64,000 nt of DNA from Xiphias gladius (GCF_016859285.1 NC_053414.1:26009261-26073260); one strand, 5' to 3'; counted from the first letter of the stretch, positions 1 to 13,692 are shown. The notes: generated from the sequence alone by a model not told the origin. Translations and numbers: made by a program.

Positions 1-859
1 CACTTTTTTCCAGATCCCTGTAGACCAGTGCCATTGTTTACACCACTGAACTCTCAAATGTGCATTCACCTTTAGAATGAGGGGTTTATGCACTACAACC
101 CTACTATAATATCCCTCTCTGTTTAATTGTTGACAGTCTGTTCTTGCTGACAGTCTGATCACGTCCTGCACCTACATTCTCAGTCACCTGAGGAAGAGTT
201 GCTCTTCTGTTTTTCCTTATATATTGCACTTATGCACGACCATCGCGGTCATCAAATGTGCACAGGCGACCACAGTTTCCAACCCTATTTGTTCCCAAAG
301 CTCTCAATCCGTCAGTGTTACTTTAGCCACTGTTCCTATTGAAACATGAGCCAGCTGAGCAGTCTTTGTGACTGAAGCTCCTGCCTTCCGTGCCCCAACC
401 AATAAGCCTCTTTCAAAGTCACTTGGATCTTTTCGTCTTTCCACCTTGACACAAAATCAGAATCAACTGGTCCTGCTCAGCATTTTTATACCTGCGGCAG
501 AGTATGATTGGATGTTAATTACTTAATTGTACCATGCAGTGCACCTGTGTGCATTCCGTATTGTTTCTCCACACATTTATTCAGGTTTTTCCTTTTTCAT
601 CCGACTATACATGTGCATGCCACCTCTGATCCCCCAAAATACTATATTGTTGTCAAGGAAACAGCCAAAGCATATTAAAATTGTGCTTGTATGTTTGTGT
701 GAGTTTTTTTGTGCGCGCACACGCGCGCGTGTGTGTGTGAAAGAGAGAGAGTGTTGTGCGTCTTGGAATAGCTTCGGTGACGCATATATTTGCTCGCAAA
801 CTCCTTGCCAGCTAACCGCCCTCTTTCACCTCCCCATTCGGTGTTATAACATACATCCA

Positions 860-1015
860 TCTGTCCTCCCATCTTTTCTTCCTTTCCTTTCTTTCATTTT
901 CTTTTTTCTTTTCTTTGATTTTACTCCTCTCCTATCCCTTTCTCTTCTTCTCTTCTCTTCTCTTCTCACTTTTCTCCTCCTCTCCTCTCCTCTCCTCTCC
1001 TCTCCTCTCCTCTCG
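860..1015. repeat. Polypyrimidine tract ending in (CTCCT)n
   Basis: About 155 bases of almost pure C/T on the plus strand. It starts with TTTCTT-rich sequence and becomes a regular pentanucleotide array of CTCCT units from about 976 to 1014. Such homopyrimidine tracts can adopt triplex (H-DNA) structure. No gene function can be read from it. The open frame across it gives only serine/leucine/phenylalanine-rich translation and is not a gene. Confidence 0.8.
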
Positions 1016-4000
1016 GAGCATGTATTCAGGCTGTTGCAGAACACTCACTCCTCCATCTTCATGGAAAATATGAAGCTCCTATGGGATTAGACATTTCCCC
1101 TAACCCACTGATTGATTCCTGTTCTTTCCGATCATCCCATTTTATTAACTTTAAACCTGACGAAAACTACAGTAGAAACAATTCAACAAATGAATCAGTC
1201 CTGATCATTTTGTCTGATTTGCGAAAGAAGTTATTTTCTAAAACAAATTTTCAATGAGAAAAGAAGAATGCACCACAGGCTGCCAAAGCTTGTTAGTTCG
1301 TGATATCAGTATGAGCAAGTCTGCTTAAGAGGCATGGAAGGTTTATTTTTATAGGCAGTAAAATCCCATGAGGGAGCGATGACTTCATATTGTCTCTGAT
1401 TAATGGTTCTACATGAGGATGGGGGCTGGATGGAAAACTCAGCCAAAATCCCTTCTCCACGATCCCTTCAAGGCATCTACAACCTACATTTATACAGCAA
1501 CCATGATCTGGTGTGAAACTTTAATCACGTTTTCCTATCTGACTGTTGAGTGAGGCTGTCCTGCTTCCATTTTACACGTGACATGGGTGTCATTATTGTT
1601 GATCGTATAATTATCGCCACAAATAAATAAAGATGTCAGTTGCTCCAGGACGTTGTACAACACTTTTGGCATGTTTTAGGCTGTATCATCTAATCTGGAT
1701 TAATTCTGACATGACATCAATAGCTGTATTTAAATACTGATCCCTAATCCACCATCAAAGAACCTGGGGACTGGTACCTTTCATTTTTGAAATATATGAT
1801 ATTTAGCTCAATGTTCACATTTTTATATATCTATTATTGCCTCTGATCATAATATAAGCTACATGTGATAAGAGTGATATGTGACCACATATGAAAACAG
1901 ATCACAAAGTGACATGTCATCTGATCTCCCAGCTTTCCTTATGAGGTCAGAAAACTCTTTGTTTCAGCTTGTATGAGTCCTGCTTCTTTAACCCTCATTC
2001 TTAATATAACAACAGTCACCGTGATCAACTTGCAACTACAGAAGCTCAGAGGATGGCTACCAATAAAGTTTGGGACTTTGGCAAGTGTGTGCGTGTATGT
2101 GAGAGTTTATGATGCATGTGTCTGTGTGTATGACTCGTTCTGACTCACTGCTGTCCCCCTGGGTGCACAGCCAGGGCAATGCAGAAGGGTTTATGTGTGA
2201 GTGTGTGTTTGAGAGAGAGTAAAGAGAGTGTGTACATGTCTGTATGCATGTGTGCATATTAGCATCCATACATGTGTGTGTGTGTGTTTATTTGTCCCAT
2301 GGAGCTGCCCAGACCTGAACACTCTCCTCTGATGACTCAAGACCATAACTGCATCCAACACTGAACATTTCTTTTTATTTTGAACTGTCCAAGTCCACGT
2401 TCCTCTTAGCATATTGCTTTGTAGTCCATCCTTTTAAATGATAAGTTTGGTAATGATCTATATTTTCCTTATCGTCAACAAATCCCACGGAAAGACCAAA
2501 ACCAACAACGAATGGCTCCTTCTAACAAGCGTACCTTATTCCTTTGTGCCACAGACCCCTATCGTTGTCCTAAAACTATTAAAAACACATCAGTGAGCCA
2601 CATTGTTGCACTGTGTCAAATGTTAACACAGGAGAGCTCAAAATGTGTATTAATCCACAGCTGAAAATAGTCCCCAACAAATGCGCTATTTTTTCTTGTC
2701 TGAGAAACATTTGCAAAAACCATCATTGCCCACCTTTTTAATCATATTTCTGAGCATTTTTCAAACCATGATAGTATGTGTTTGTGACATGTTTTTAAAG
2801 ATTTATGTCTTCATAAATACCAGCCTTATACTTCAAGGTAATAATAAAGAGAAATCGATTATGAATGCTCCTTTTAATTCTCTCCTGACTTTAAGGCTTT
2901 GACACCTCAAAATAAAACAAGTTAACTAGAAGATAAAGAAAAAGGACAAAAAGATGACTTAACAACAACAACAGCAAAACAAGCAGCCCTGAGCCAGGTG
3001 GTCTAAATCACGTGATCTGCCATTAATCAGGCCGCCTGTCGCAAGTGAACAGATTTAACTGATAGCTGGTCCACCTGAACTCGAGGGTGTGAGTCAGTCC
3101 CTCCAGCAGGGGAGTTGAGAGAGAACAGATATTATGGACTCTTCCTCAGTGGAGTCAATTAAGCTGTCAGCGTGTGTGTGATTGGAGCGGGACCCACGGT
3201 CTGTGACTCAGGATGCTGCCTGTGGACCAAATGGAAAACCAGCATCATTTCAGGGGTTTGAGTCTGTTTTTTGGGGGTGGCCTCTGTCTGGACTGATGGT
3301 AGGAAACGGAAAGATGAAAAGAAAGAGAGGAGGAAGGTTTATTCCCAAAATGTTGCTGTTAAATCCTTTACTGGCAGCATTGTGGGGGAAGAAAACATGA
3401 TAGAGGTCTATTACAGACACTCAGCTGAGATTAAATGTGTGGCTTTTTTGATGGGAGTGTGATTAAGCATGTCATTTTGTGGTTGTATATGTTTGTTAAA
3501 TATTGATACCATCTCACCATTAAGAATGTTTAAAAAGATATTTGGCAATCTGTGTTTAAAAAAAGGCTTATTGAAATCATAAATAATCCTATCCAGAACA
3601 TACAGAGCCTGTATGACCTGCAGTTGAACTGAGCAGATGAGAGTGATGATCACTTTCAGACAAGCTGTCGTGTCCCACAGTCAGTGAATGAGTTTCTTTA
3701 GTTGCGGCTGGACAAACAGCAGGAGGTGGGATGAAGGAAGGAGAGTGGCCAAATCGACAACATGCGACTGAGACGACCCTTGGAGGTTGAAGGCTCCACG
3801 TGTAGACGTTCAAAGACGACACGTCTGAAACTAAAAAGGACCCGTTTCAAACTGCTCCAGTGACTCACTGCTCCTTCTCCCAGCTTTACTGGAAGTGGAA
3901 TGTGTTTTTGATTCTTCATTTTTTTTTTTTTTCCTCCCCCTTCCTCCTTGCTTTTGGCAGAGTGAGGGAGGATCAGACTGTGGGTTAATGTTTGTCTGTC

Positions 4001-4229
4001 TGTGTGAATGTTGTGGTGTGTCTGTTTGTTCATGTGTCTCTCCCGAGGTCTACAATTAATGGCAGATAGCCCAAATCATCTCACTGGTTTCCTGAGAGAG
4101 TTAGCAATGCCACTAAGACTGAAAGTGTGGCTTCTGTTGGTCTGCTGAGACCAAAACAATAGTTTAACCAAAAGCTAATAATAGGAACAATCAAATAACT
4201 ATCAAGTATGATGGAAATATTAAACAATA

Positions 4230-4500
4230 ATTCGATTATTTGCTTCCTTACTGAGAGTTACATTAGAATATTAATATAACTCTCATGTCTGTATAGTAAA
4301 TATAACATTATACAGCCAGCTTTCAGTTAGTTTAGCTTAACATTAAGACTAGAAACAGGGGGAAACGGCTGGCCTGGTTCTCTCCGTAGCTAACAAAATC
4401 TGCCTAGCAGCAATATTTCTTGGCTGGGAGCAAAGACTTCCAGAAGTTATTGCTGATTTCCGAGCAACCTCGCGGTGTTGACAGCACTTGTCGAACTATC
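4230..4500. repeat. Partial foldback repeat, TTAGCTTAGC family
   Basis: A diverged, one-armed copy of the element seen in full near 8.1 and 10.4 kb. It carries the shared landmarks: a gagagttacatt arm start, the ctctcatgtctgt motif, and the core reading gtttagcttaacattaagac followed by an A/G-rich 'gaaacaggggg' stretch. Sequences of this type are widely dispersed in spiny-rayed fish genomes; the family assignment is from memory. The right arm is missing or too diverged to see. Confidence 0.6.
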
Positions 4501-5819
4501 CCTATATAAACAGGCAGTAAGTGAAGCACAGGTTCAAAACCACAGTACAATCAATGAAAAACAGAGGTCAGGGACATTTTATTCCTGTTTACCTTTTCAT
4601 TTCCAAATATGGATGTATTCACCATTGTCTTTTTCAGAATAAAGGCATTGGAATTGAGAAAATGTTTGATGTGTATAGTTTCATTAAAGATTTAAAATGA
4701 AATACATATTTGTAAAGTTTAGTTTTGCCTCCAAAAATTCCTTTACAAAATGTTTTTTTTTTTTTACAGAATTCTGAAGTTGTCATATATTATAATTAAT
4801 TACAGAAAAATAAATCAACTATGAGTAAACTTTATGGTCATAGAGCAGCCTCATAATGAATAATATTAAAAAAAAACGGGCAAAAATTCACAAAGTGCAA
4901 CGGCAAACATTTATTCAAAGTAACTTTAACTCATGCGTCCACTCTCAGTAGCTCAAGAATAATAAGAGCTTTTATTATATGTGCTTCGAACAGTCACCTT
5001 ACAACAGTACATGCAGAGTCTTGGTCTGTTGTCCTGTGGCTATGTCAGTCAAAAGCTTCACCTCCGGCCCAGACTGGCTTCCTTGGAAACTCTTGGCCTA
5101 TTTCTGTTTCTCTTGACTAGGGTTTTTCCAGCCTGAGGTGGCTATTTTGGTCAGATAAATACAATGTTGTTTTGGAAGCGGGGGTTTAGGAGCAAGACAC
5201 AGATGAGATCACCTCCCAAGGCTCCTGAGCAGCAAAACAACAGGCAGCAAGACAAGACAAGAACTGCCGCGAACGGAGGCGGAAAAATAAAGGCTTGGGA
5301 AATTTATTGACATCCCGTCCTGTATTCAGGTTGGCCTGCGGCGAGGAATCGGGAGAGAACCTGTCCCATTGTCTCTCAGAAGCATGGGTAGAAAGATTTG
5401 GAAACATTTGAGAACATATCACTGAAGAAATATTTGTGATCATAAGACATATTGCTTTGTGTAGCTGAAAAGAAGGAAATATGTTTAATAGCTGCCACAT
5501 GTATTTGAAGGCCTTCCCCACAAGGCAGACCAGACACATCTTTAATTTTTTTACATGATTAATTTTGTTTGTGTGAAGCCATGGGAAAATGAAGCTCTCA
5601 ACTTCAGTTTTGTTTTGTTTTTTTTTTTCCATGGGAAGGAGGGAGCACACAATAGTAGATTTAATAATTGCATGGTGAGAACATCTGTCATTCTTGCCTC
5701 CTCACTGTCTGACTGTCTGTGTATGTCTGTGTTTTGACAATGAGAATGACTTGTGCTGCATTTATCGTCTGATCAGTGGCTACAAGTGAGTGTGTGGTGT
5801 GTGTTACCATGTACACTCA

Positions 5820-5823
<4 letters not shown>

Positions 5824-5875
<52 letters not shown>
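5824..5875. repeat. (TG)n microsatellite
   Basis: About 26 uninterrupted TG units. It produces long valine/cysteine or threonine/histidine open frames that are not genes. Confidence 0.95.
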
Positions 5876-5880
<5 letters not shown>

Positions 5881-6009
5881 GAGTTTATTGCCATGTGGCT
5901 GTCTGCGGTTCCAGCCAGGTGTGGTGGTAGTCGGACGGGTGTTTGGCTTCGTTGCCAGGTATAACACCTGCAGGAGCTCTCAGACAACAACAGCTGGACA
6001 CAGCATGCA

Positions 6010-6012
<3 letters not shown>

Positions 6013-6062
<50 letters not shown>

Positions 6063-6064
6063 CG

Positions 6065-6163
<99 letters not shown>

Positions 6164-6168
6164 GTGTT
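6013..6168. repeat. Long compound (TG)n microsatellite
   Basis: About 155 bases of TG units interrupted by a few TT and CG substitutions, one of the longest dinucleotide tracts in the window. It lies within 140 bases of another (TG)n tract, and all open frames over it are artefacts. Confidence 0.95.
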
Positions 6169-6169
6169 T

Positions 6170-6460
6170 ACTGAAGTACAAATTTTAGCTATTTCTATTT
6201 TATCGTACTTTATAGTTCTACCCCACTACATTTCAAAGGGAATGATTTAATTTTTTAATGCACTACATTTATCTGACGGTTATTGTCTAGTTACGCTTCA
6301 GATTAAAACTTTAATAAAAAAAAAAAAAAAAACGTACTTCAGGAAGTCACTGCTCCCAGAGGGCTGGCGATAGTTTTACCATTCAGACAAAAAAGTGGCA
6401 TCAATCTTCTCATCATTACATTGAGTGAAGAATCAGAGTACTTCTTCCACCACTGACTGA
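6170..6460. repeat. Dispersed 'tACTTgagta'-type fish repeat
   Basis: The segment begins tactgaagtacaaatttt, contains 'actacatttatctgacggtt', and ends 'agtacttcttccaccactg'. The same phrases recur, in either orientation, at 41.8-42.5 kb and 44.9-45.1 kb, so this is an interspersed repeat and not unique sequence. It resembles the common acanthomorph non-autonomous DNA element whose ends read as acttgagtac and ttccaccactg; that family match is from memory. An internal poly-A run lies near 6316-6332. Confidence 0.65.
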
Positions 6461-8069
6461 TTTTGAAAACAACCAGAAAGCAAAGAGAGGGAGGATGTGT
6501 GTGTGTGTGTGTGTTTGGTAGAGAGAGAGGCGAAATTCCTCTGGCGTAATTCTAGGGTTAGAAAGTGTAAAGAGTCACTCCCTAATGTTATGGTAATTTA
6601 CCAACATTTCTATTTTACTTGTTTATTCTGTTTATACTCGAAGAAAAAAACAAACATAAGTGTACACGTTTCTAAGGTGTGTGTGTGCTTGTGTGTGTGT
6701 GTGTGTGTGTGTGTACATCCTCATACATTTGGAGCTCCTCAAAGAGTGTGTGGGTGGAGGGAGTTATGTGGTAAAATGAGGTCATCATTGCCGTTGATTT
6801 ATGTGACACATGCTATTACTTACACTCCTGTGACTTCACCAACGTGTCCACTGACAGCATGAATAATACATGTCCCCACTGAAAGATGACATCCTCCACT
6901 TTCTCTCATCTGCTGCTTTATAAAGTTTACTTTATCATTACTGACCCATGTCAAAGTAGTGTGTGTGCGTTTGTCCCAGTTTTATTTTCATGTTAGGCTT
7001 CTGTGCTGATTACCTGCCATGTTGCATCCAGTTCAACAAGTTCAGCCCTCACATTGGTAGTTTATGAAATTGCACAACAGGAAGTAGGAACGAGTATGTG
7101 CGTGTGTCTAAAACACAATGTCACACCCTAGTTTAGAAAAAGGGACTTGTAATAATTTCACTCGTAATACGTCGTGCAACCGTTGTCTGAACACAGGTGT
7201 CATTCTGATTTATCACAAAGATATCTCTTGTGTTTAACTTCAGTCAAACCATGAGAGCATTGTGTAGTGATACATGCAGTAAAACTAAATTTTTGTTTTT
7301 TCAGACACATGCAATATTTTGCCTGTAGCACTGAGAAACACAACTGTCCACAAGTGATTAATAGTCATGGATGGGTGGCAGATCACGTCCTGGATGTGCT
7401 TTTGACAGCTGGACACAGACATTTTACCCCCCAAGAAGATCAGAACCGAGCCCCAGGATGACAACTTCCAAAGCGAGGTCACCGTGGTCAGGGCTGATCA
7501 GGCAAGAGCAGGGGGCAGTCTGAAGGAGAGAGGAGGAGGCTGGAGGATGTGGGGTGTGGGTGGGTGGATGGGTGGGGTTGATGAGTTAGGGGATGGAGGA
7601 CAGCAGTTACTGTCAGGATTCATCAGGGAGCCCAGGGGTGACACGGGAACAGGCAAGAGAGGAGGAATAAAGGAATGAGGAGGAGGAGGAGGAGGAGGAG
7701 AGGTCAGGGTGGGGAGTCGGCCCCTTAACTAGTCACCCCTCAGCCCTCAAGTGCACATGTTTGCTGTCCCACACCCCACACCACCTCCTTCCCTCCCCTT
7801 CCTTCTCCATCTGTTCTCAGTGCAGATGTGGAACCCTGCAGCTGCTGGATTTCTCAGGGCCATGCTAGTTGTTACCGCTTTAACTACAAATCACCGGCAC
7901 TTTATTTAGGACTATTTGCCAAAACATGTCGTATACAGACATATGAAAAGATTAAAGAAAAAAAAATGAATAGATGGGTGGATAAATATAACTTTCATAG
8001 AGGGCACGAGTGGTCACTGGAGAGTTCTATGAGTATAAAAATAAGATGCTTCATGGTTTTTTTTAAAGA

Positions 8070-8590
8070 AACATTTTGGAAAACAGGCCAGTTTGCTTTT
8101 TTGCTGAGAGTGAGATGAGAAAATTGATGCCACTTTTGTGTCAGTACGATAAGTATGTCGCTGGAACCAGCAGTCTGTCAGCTTAGCTTAGCACTAAGAC
8201 TGGAAGCGGGAGCACCATTACACATAAAGCAGAAGCTGGGACTAGTAACTTCCCAGAGTCAACTGCTTCCTGCCAGGAAATAGTCCAGCATGTAAGGCTT
8301 GTAAAATGGCAAATGGTTATTGTTACTGTGTTTTTTGTACGAATTAAACTAACAAGATATAATGTGTTAATTACTGAGCTACAGTGGAGCTGGTAGTGGG
8401 ATTTTATTTACTTTGGATAGAAGCAGGTTAACTGTTTCAACCTGTTTCCAGTCTTTATGCTCAGCGAAGCTAACCTGATGCTAGCTTTAGCTTCATATTT
8501 ACTTTACAGACATGAGAATAGTTTCAATCTTCTCATCTAACTCTTGGCAAGAAAGCAAATAAGCGTATGTCCAAAACATGGAACTAGTTC
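8070..8590. mobile_element. Foldback (MITE-like) element, copy 2
   Basis: The left end reads attttggaaaacaggcc, then gagagtgagatgagaaaat. The right end, reverse-complemented, reads atgttttggacatacgc, then gagttagatgagaagat. The two ends are therefore long imperfect inverted repeats of at least 60 bases. The inside holds both orientations of the motif gcttagcttagc...aagactggaa. There is no open frame for a transposase. Terminal inverted repeats with no coding capacity fit a non-autonomous DNA element. It shares its arms with the element at 10.4-11.1 kb. Confidence 0.7.
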
Positions 8591-8599
8591 TTGAGATAA

Positions 8600-8720
8600 A
8601 GATTAAAAAAACCCCAAAAAACAATAAGGAAATGTGTCGTCTCCTGGCTGTTTCCCCGTTTCCAGTCTTATGCTAGGCTAAGGTATTGCTTAGCTTAACA
8701 TAAAGAGAGTGGTATATAAC
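8600..8720. repeat. Fragment of the same foldback family
   Basis: This short piece contains 'ggctgtttccccgtttcca' and 'gcttagcttaacataaaga', core phrases of the neighbouring element. The sequence just before it (aataaggaaatgtgtcgtctcctgg) is echoed after the 10.4-11.1 kb copy, where it reads ctaggaaatatgttgcctcctgg. The repeat unit therefore extends beyond the obvious inverted arms. Confidence 0.55.
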
Positions 8721-10439
8721 AAAAAACAAACAACCCCCCCCAAAAAAAAGAAAATGAGGAAGTATAAAAAATTACCTTCCCTTTTTTTTTTTTTTTTTTT
8801 TTCAAAATTACATTCTAGTCAAGTGACCAGCAGGGACTATTTGAAAAACTGTCCCTCCCTGTTGGTGTGTTCAGTGTCCCTGCTAGTTAGTTAGTTTGTT
8901 AGTTATTTCATATTTTATATATTGTGTCATTCCCACAGGAGCACCCAGCCATCAAGGACTTATAAGATGCCAAATCTACTGTTACAGGGCTTGGAACAAC
9001 ATACAGTAACTTCTACCATATGGCATTATACTATAAATAACTCGGTCTAATGTCCCAAGCTCAACAAATAAAAAGTGGCACAGCAAAGGTTCCCTTCTTA
9101 AAACAAGTTTTTTTATGTAACCATCTAACCTGAAGAACTAAGCTTAAATTCAATGCTGTTAAATCTCTGAAGTCAAAACTTGTTATAATATCCCATCAAT
9201 GCAGAATTTCTTTATATCAAGAAGAAGGATTTCTATAGCCTGATATATTAAAGTCATTTTGTTTCACTTCATTTGAATTCCTGAAGAAATCAGAGATATG
9301 GACAGTGATTCAAAGGTCTGGAACCAGGTTAGAATTTTCATATCAAATCATTTTCATATTGTAATTTAACTGAAACCAATATCTAAATAAGAAAAAGGAA
9401 TTTTGAATAACAATCCACTGTCATGTAATTTGGGATTAATGGGCAGGGGAAAAACACAAGAATGGGCCTTTCATATCAGCTCTTAATGTTACAGAAAAAA
9501 AAAATCACCTTTTAAAGTCCATTTTGCTCACAGCGTGGTAGAAATCCTTCCCATCAAGTTCTCCACCTCACCCTTAGAAAAAATAACATCCTCAGGTTGA
9601 CTTAGATAATAACCTGCAGTCTAACTGTGGAGACGTTGTCTGTCCAGTTTTCAGATCCTCAGTGGAAAACATGTTTTGCTGCTGCTGGCCACTGCTGAGG
9701 GCTGCAGCCCAGACATAAACAGTGGTGTGGCCGGGCAGAGGAAGCTGTGAGGCTGCTGCTGCACGTGGCGGCTGGCAGTCAAACAGACAGCGGCCGACAT
9801 GTCTGCTGCGCTGTGACACTCAGGTGTCGACACTTTGGAATCACTTTGTAACACACTGCAAACAGACACTTGTTTGGGATCCAGGGATTTATGACAGATC
9901 AGAACTTAAGGACTGACTCTACAGTGAACGCAGTGTGTGTTAGGGTTTTCAAACCTTTTCATATTTAAAGACTCTTCACCTCCACCCCCAGCTCACCTCC
10001 TGCCAAAAAAATGATCCGCATTAGACCATGGACTCCGTTTAATTAGATTTTTAAAAATGATCCTTTGGAGCCACATCTGAGAAGACTGTTGTTGTTAAAT
10101 ATAACTTGGTACAGAATTATATAACTGTGAGTTGATGCCAGCAGAGTGAAGAACAAAACAAACCTTAAATGTACATATTGTACTTGTTTAGGGAGTAAAA
10201 CACAGTTAGTTTTAATCTGGAAACCTGGACCCCACTTTGGCAACTACTGCGGTTAAATATCATTGTCACTGTATGTAGAAAACTAGATAATTATGTATAT
10301 ATGCAAAACACGACCTAAACACGGGCCTAGATATCATACATTTGACAAAGGAACTGAGATTTGTATGTAAAATTAGGAGTGAGGAGACAATTTACGGAAG
10401 AAAAAGTGACCAAGAGACAATTGCATTGGTGCATTAGTT

Positions 10440-11075
10440 CATAATTTTGGGAAATACACCTATTTACTCCCTTGCCAAGAGTTACATGAGGAGATGAATA
10501 CCAATCTCATATCTGTCTGTTCAGTGTGAAGCTGGAGCCAGGAGACTCCTAGTTTAGGTTGGCATAAAGACTCGAAACGGGGAAACAGCCAGCCTAGCGC
10601 CGTCCAAAGGCACCAAAATCTACCTGCCCATTTTATGGGCATTACATGCGATACTATTTCTTGGCTCAAAGCAGTGAATTCCTGTTGGGCCTGCCGGTTG
10701 CCTGGAAACCTCACAGCGACAACAATCAAAGTCCTTATTGTCGTTATGTCTCGTAAAACGTCTCCGACAACGCGACTTGCTCATAACCCCCTGTAAAGCC
10801 TCGAAGTGTTGTTTTTATGCTTCAGTTTTTGTACAGATTAATCAAACAAGATATGTGACAAGACGTGTTAATTGGTGAGCTATAGTGGTGCTGGTGGGCA
10901 GATTTTTTTTACCTTTGGACAGAAGCAGGCTAGCTGTTTCAACCAGTCTTTATGCTAAGCTAAGGTAACCTGCTGCTTGCTGTATTTTCATATTGACCAT
11001 AGCAACATCTGTCCTCTCATCTAACTCTCATCAAGAGAAGTGTGTTTACCGGAATGTTTAACTGCTCCTTTACAT
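10440..11075. mobile_element. Foldback (MITE-like) element, copy 3 (most complete)
   Basis: The left arm begins gggaaatacacctattt, then ccaagagttacatgaggagat. The right arm, reverse-complemented, reads aacattccggtaaacacac, then atgagagttagatgaggaca. The inverted arms run roughly 60-80 bases with 'ctctcatctaactctc' near the right end. The interior has the diagnostic 'aaagactcgaaacgggg' and, in the opposite sense, 'ccagtctttatgctaagc'. No transposase frame is present. This is the best reference copy in the window for the family. Confidence 0.7.
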
Positions 11076-11145
11076 AAAGATGAAAAAAAGACAACTAGGA
11101 AATATGTTGCCTCCTGGGTGTTTTAAACACTTAGGGTTATTTTAG

Positions 11146-11150
<5 letters not shown>

Positions 11151-11219
<69 letters not shown>
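11151..11219. repeat. (CA)n microsatellite
   Basis: About 34 perfect CA units, located directly after the third foldback element. Confidence 0.95.
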
Positions 11220-11222
<3 letters not shown>

Positions 11223-12196
11223 ACCAGCATCCAGAAACCAGTCTTTTTACTGTCATCTATCTTGATAGCATCACACTGTCAGACAGACCATTAACAAACA
11301 GTTGATTCATTCAGGGTCAGGCAATACTGATAAAGTGCTCTTGTTTAAACAAAGTTAGCACAGTAGACAGCCAAAAAGATACTGTATGAGTGTGAGACAG
11401 AGAGAGAGAGAACCAGTCTGTAACAGACAGGGCTGATAGACAGACAGAAGCACAAACACACACATACAGCCAGGGAGAACCGGAAAGACAGGTCTTTATG
11501 CGCAGAGTACTTTTTAAGGAAGCAGGGAGTGCCTGAAGCACACACATACAGTGCACACACACCCACCAGACAAAAACAAATGTGAAAATACAGGGTTTGA
11601 AACAGTACAATAAACACTGACCGGAGTCACATGTGTGTTTACTGTTGTTGGAAGAGCACATTAGATCTCGATGTTGCATTATGTGCAAACAAAGGCAACA
11701 AGTTGAGGTTGTAAACAGTGTCTGTGACTGTGCATTTCACTCAGCAAACAAATCAATACAAATATCATTGCAGTCGTATTATCGATTCTTTTTATGTGTC
11801 AGAATGTACTAACCCCTTAAGGTTAGTCAGATATATTTGGAAGAGAAAACAAAAAGGAACAGTGGAATTATTATCCTAACTGTCCATCTGTATACTGGCA
11901 GTTTAAAGTCCAAAGTAGGTCAACTTTGATCTACGGTAGTTAAAGTAGATTTGCACACACACAGTTTTCCTGTGCAATGAAAGGCTGTTACTGACATCTT
12001 GGGTGTGCTCACTTTCAGTTTTACCTCAAAATAAAGTGGTTTAGATGATGTGACTGAACTTTTGGTGTGTTTACAACCTGACTGATTTCCTGACTGCTCG
12101 TGTTTCTTGCCCCACTGGATTTCATTGTAGAGAAACTACCGTGTTCCTAGATCTCGATCGTTACTTTTGTGTGTACAATATTATCATAACCAATAA

Positions 12197-12472
12197 AACT
12201 AGAAGATGTGCTCAGTAGAGCGCAGACCTCCACCAAAGCCCATTTAAAAAAAACATACACCAGACTTCAGAGAGAAAAATTCAAATTCATGGTAAATGAT
12301 CCACATCTGCCCCAAAACGTAATGGGTTGTTCCCTGGTCCATGCCCCACCCCTCCACCAAGTTTGGTGCAAATCAGCTAACAGTCAGTTTCAGCACTTTT
12401 GCGTAATCCTGCTGAAAAACAAGAAAACCAACAAACAGATATGGGTGATTACGTAACCTCCTTGGCAGAGGT
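12197..12472 (-). mobile_element. MITE-like element, copy A (inverted relative to copy B)
   Basis: The plus-strand left end reads aactagaagatgtgctcag...acctccaccaaagc, and the right end reads taacctccttggcagaggt. In the middle is 'ccacccctccaccaagtttg'. Reverse-complemented, these match the ends and centre of the segment at 13693-13976. The acctcc...ggaggt-like motif at the ends gives short terminal complementarity. The element is about 276 bases with no transposase. I recognise it as a recurrent teleost interspersed repeat but cannot name its library entry. Confidence 0.75.
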
Positions 12473-13092
12473 AATGATAGTGTACTAAGGTGTAAACCAG
12501 AATTTTCCTTTATGTATTGGGTATTTATGGGCATTCTTAAAATCTATTAAGCTTGATTCATGTGACAAGCTGATGCGAGGAAACGGATTGTGATGCAGCA
12601 GAAATCTTCAGAAATCTCTGTTTTGTGAGATGGCAACTCAGAAACTGCAGCAGTAGGAGGAAGCTTTCACAATAGACGCTCAGGCCCTGCTAGCTAACAG
12701 GAATTAGTAGCACTTTGCGTGTCTGTTGTAGCCTTGTGATCTGCATCACTTTCATAACAAAGTAAATATTTGCAGGTTTCACATGAGGCAGATTCCAAGA
12801 AACCTGTTTCTTTTCTTTCCACATTTTTTTCTCTGTTTTGTTTGTTGCAATTGTTTCCATTTCAGGAGCGCATTTCTTTTCCACAAAGTCCGACAAAACA
12901 GTATGCACACAGGGGCACATCCATGTAGCCAGTCTGACAAGGAAAATGTTCACACACTTGCAAAAACCCATTACTGTGGGTAAATGTGGTCACGTCGTTG
13001 ATGAAGAGGTGCCGAGCAGATCTGAGTCTTAAATTAGCTACTTTCAGTAAGCGTGCCTGCTGACCTCAGTACTCCTGGTTCCAGAGAAACAG

Positions 13093-13140
13093 GCACACAC
13101 ACACACACACACACGCGCACACACACACACACACACACAC
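13093..13140. repeat. (CA)n microsatellite with CG interruption
   Basis: About 24 CA units interrupted once by cgcgc. Confidence 0.9.
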
Positions 13141-13692
13141 AGTTCTTTGAAATCCTCCCCCACACTTGTGTTTTCACACTTAATGACAAAAACATAAACC
13201 ACATTTCCCCTGAAGCCAGTGCAAAGACTGGAATCGTGTGACCTTTGTAAAAAACTGACTCTGGGAGACAGGAAATAGAGAGCTCCAGTAGACAACTAGC
13301 CATAAGTGGCCAGGCTTTTTCTCCATTGCTTGATCTTGCCTGATATGCTGATACTGCTGGCCTTTGAGGCTGGACAAGTGATAATGAGGGGAACTACAGA
13401 ATTTCTGGGTCACTGAAACTGGTAATGACTCAATTAAACAGACAAACATGTGCACTAACTCATGGATCCATCCATGAGTGAAAACACTACAGCTCCATGA
13501 GAAGATGCAACTGACAGAAGAGTAGACAGAATATCTTCTTGCTCTCTTTTTAACACCATGAATGAATTTTTATTACTTAATGTGTCTAATCACCAGGGCA
13601 ACAAACGTGATTTCTGAGAAAATATGCTTTTGAAGTACTCAACTTTAAACTCTTACATTTCAACAGGGAGCCGTATCTATTGTGTAGCTACT

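Noticed and set aside
527-1090. 187-codon open frame on plus strand
   Set aside because: It crosses the polypyrimidine tract and gives low-complexity leucine/serine/phenylalanine sequence; no family similarity and no splice context.
5753-6250. Overlapping open frames on both strands
   Set aside because: Pure translation of (TG)n/(CA)n microsatellites; the same holds for frames at 20.4-20.9, 27.4-27.8, 32.7-33.1, 46.9-47.4 and 59.3-59.8 kb.
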